Assembly: GCA_033220425.1 (NCBI GenBank)
Contig: CM065647.1
Span: 3,410,001 to 3,474,000 of the forward strand
Source: Lepraria neglecta
Taxonomy: Eukaryota; Ascomycota; Lecanoromycetes; Lecanorales; Stereocaulaceae
Direction of reading: 5' to 3'
Length of the DNA stretch: 64,000 nucleotides
Shown here: positions 63,361 through 64,000 of the stretch, in pieces
Layout of the letters: each line of letters opens with the position of its first letter
Position numbering within the stretch: position 1 is the first letter of the stretch
Made by a program: the position numbers and the translations under genes
The notes under the pieces: generated by a model
The model's database searches: none
What the model was told of the DNA's origin: nothing
The model's input: only the letters and a program-made list of their open reading frames with translations

Positions 63361-64000
63361 TTTGTTTTGTTGAGGTAGGGGAATGAGCATTGAAGGGTGG
63401 GTGAGTATGGTGTGTTTGAGCGGTAAGGGCCTTCAATGGCGGCAGAATCGTTAGAGAGATCTGATGTTTGTATGAGCCAACGATAGTTGGCTTCCAGCCT
63501 TCCATCAATGCTCAACTCCTTGCTCGATTGTGATCAGGGCATTCTAGTTCCAATCTTTGATCTCACAGATACCATTCAGCTCGAATTTAGCATTATTGCG
63601 AACGGTGTTTTGCTCCGTTAGACGACAGCAAAGCAGGTTAGATCGGAGTTCTTCGATGTTTATCCTCAGAACTAGCGTTGTTTTACAACCTCATAAATAA
63701 AACATAGCTCCTCCAGACAGCAATACTAGTTAATCAGGTTCCTTTGTTATATATGACCGTCATAGTCAAATTTTCCTCAGAGCTTTCAAAAGTTTATTGA
63801 GATCCTCGTTGTGGCATTATTAACGAGTTTTTTCTCATAGAGCCTCTCAACATATTACGCGGGCTGGTGATAATTTGGGTCAAATAATTGAATTGCATGG
63901 CGGGGATAACTGGTCATTTTCTCAATTCCTGCATCCACATCTTTAGCTCGTTAGCATCCTATGATTTGGAGATGCTGGGAATCGGAATGTCGTGACAGCT
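63361..64000. other. Intergenic right end
   Basis: About 0.64 kb at the window edge. Minus frames at 63031-63515 are antisense shadows of the secreted-protein gene. From 63540 on the sequence is AT-leaning and I see no gene, RNA or repeat. Confidence 0.45.

Overview
The window comes from a filamentous ascomycete (Pezizomycotina; a Leotiomycetes/Helotiales-type genome is my guess). It has short introns of about 43-75 bp with GTRNGT donors, mitochondrial presequences on nuclear genes, HET, MFS, rhodopsin-like and DUF8004 families, a Fot1/Pogo transposon, and decay by C-to-T type changes. Gene models were built by hand from splice sites and reading phase; exon boundaries are given where they close exactly.

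Layout. (1) 0-7.1 kb, housekeeping: a partial PBP-like protein, SRP54, RRP15, UGO1 and the ferredoxin YAH1. (2) 7.1-10.4 kb, accessory: a Myb-like gene, a stray EAF1/VID21 HSA-domain fragment and a broken HET gene. (3) 11.2-19.6 kb: TAF11 and COG2 (divergent), mitochondrial ribosomal protein uL1m, a rhodopsin-like membrane protein and a 14-TM MFS exporter. (4) 20.2-33.6 kb, accessory and decayed: a broken membrane-type gene, an ABM-domain gene with a single in-frame stop, a 2.4 kb Pogo element with 56-bp TIRs, a Wsc-like surface protein, a G-alpha-like gene without its DxxGQ motif, a broken transmembrane-protein gene and a MITE-like inverted-repeat element. (5) 33.7-47.6 kb: cytosolic glutamyl-tRNA synthetase, an SDR with two compensating frameshifts, a coiled-coil protein, an Hsp70-like ATPase, a membrane protein with a 27-bp minisatellite, CFD1 and a p47/Shp1 UBX protein. 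(6) 47.8-59.2 kb, accessory: a Ty3/Gypsy fossil, several broken host genes, a nitrate-transporter gene and a DUF8004 gene that both have long introns with about 104-bp tandem repeats, a flavoprotein fragment and a Gfa-like pseudogene. (7) 59.6-63.4 kb: MIM1, OXA1 and a secreted cysteine-containing protein.

How the genes relate. Five genes serve mitochondrial biogenesis: UGO1 (fusion), YAH1 (Fe-S and heme A), uL1m (translation), MIM1 (outer-membrane import) and OXA1 (inner-membrane insertion). CFD1 acts in cytosolic Fe-S assembly, downstream of YAH1. They are scattered and not a functional cluster. The strongest window-wide pattern is that conserved genes are intact while lineage-specific genes between them carry stops mostly explained by C-to-T or G-to-A transitions, alongside transposon remains. 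I found no secondary-metabolite cluster, CRISPR array, tRNA or rRNA. The most unusual items are the compensating-frameshift SDR, the G-alpha relic, the intron repeats of matching period, and the chimera of two broken genes near 50.3 kb.
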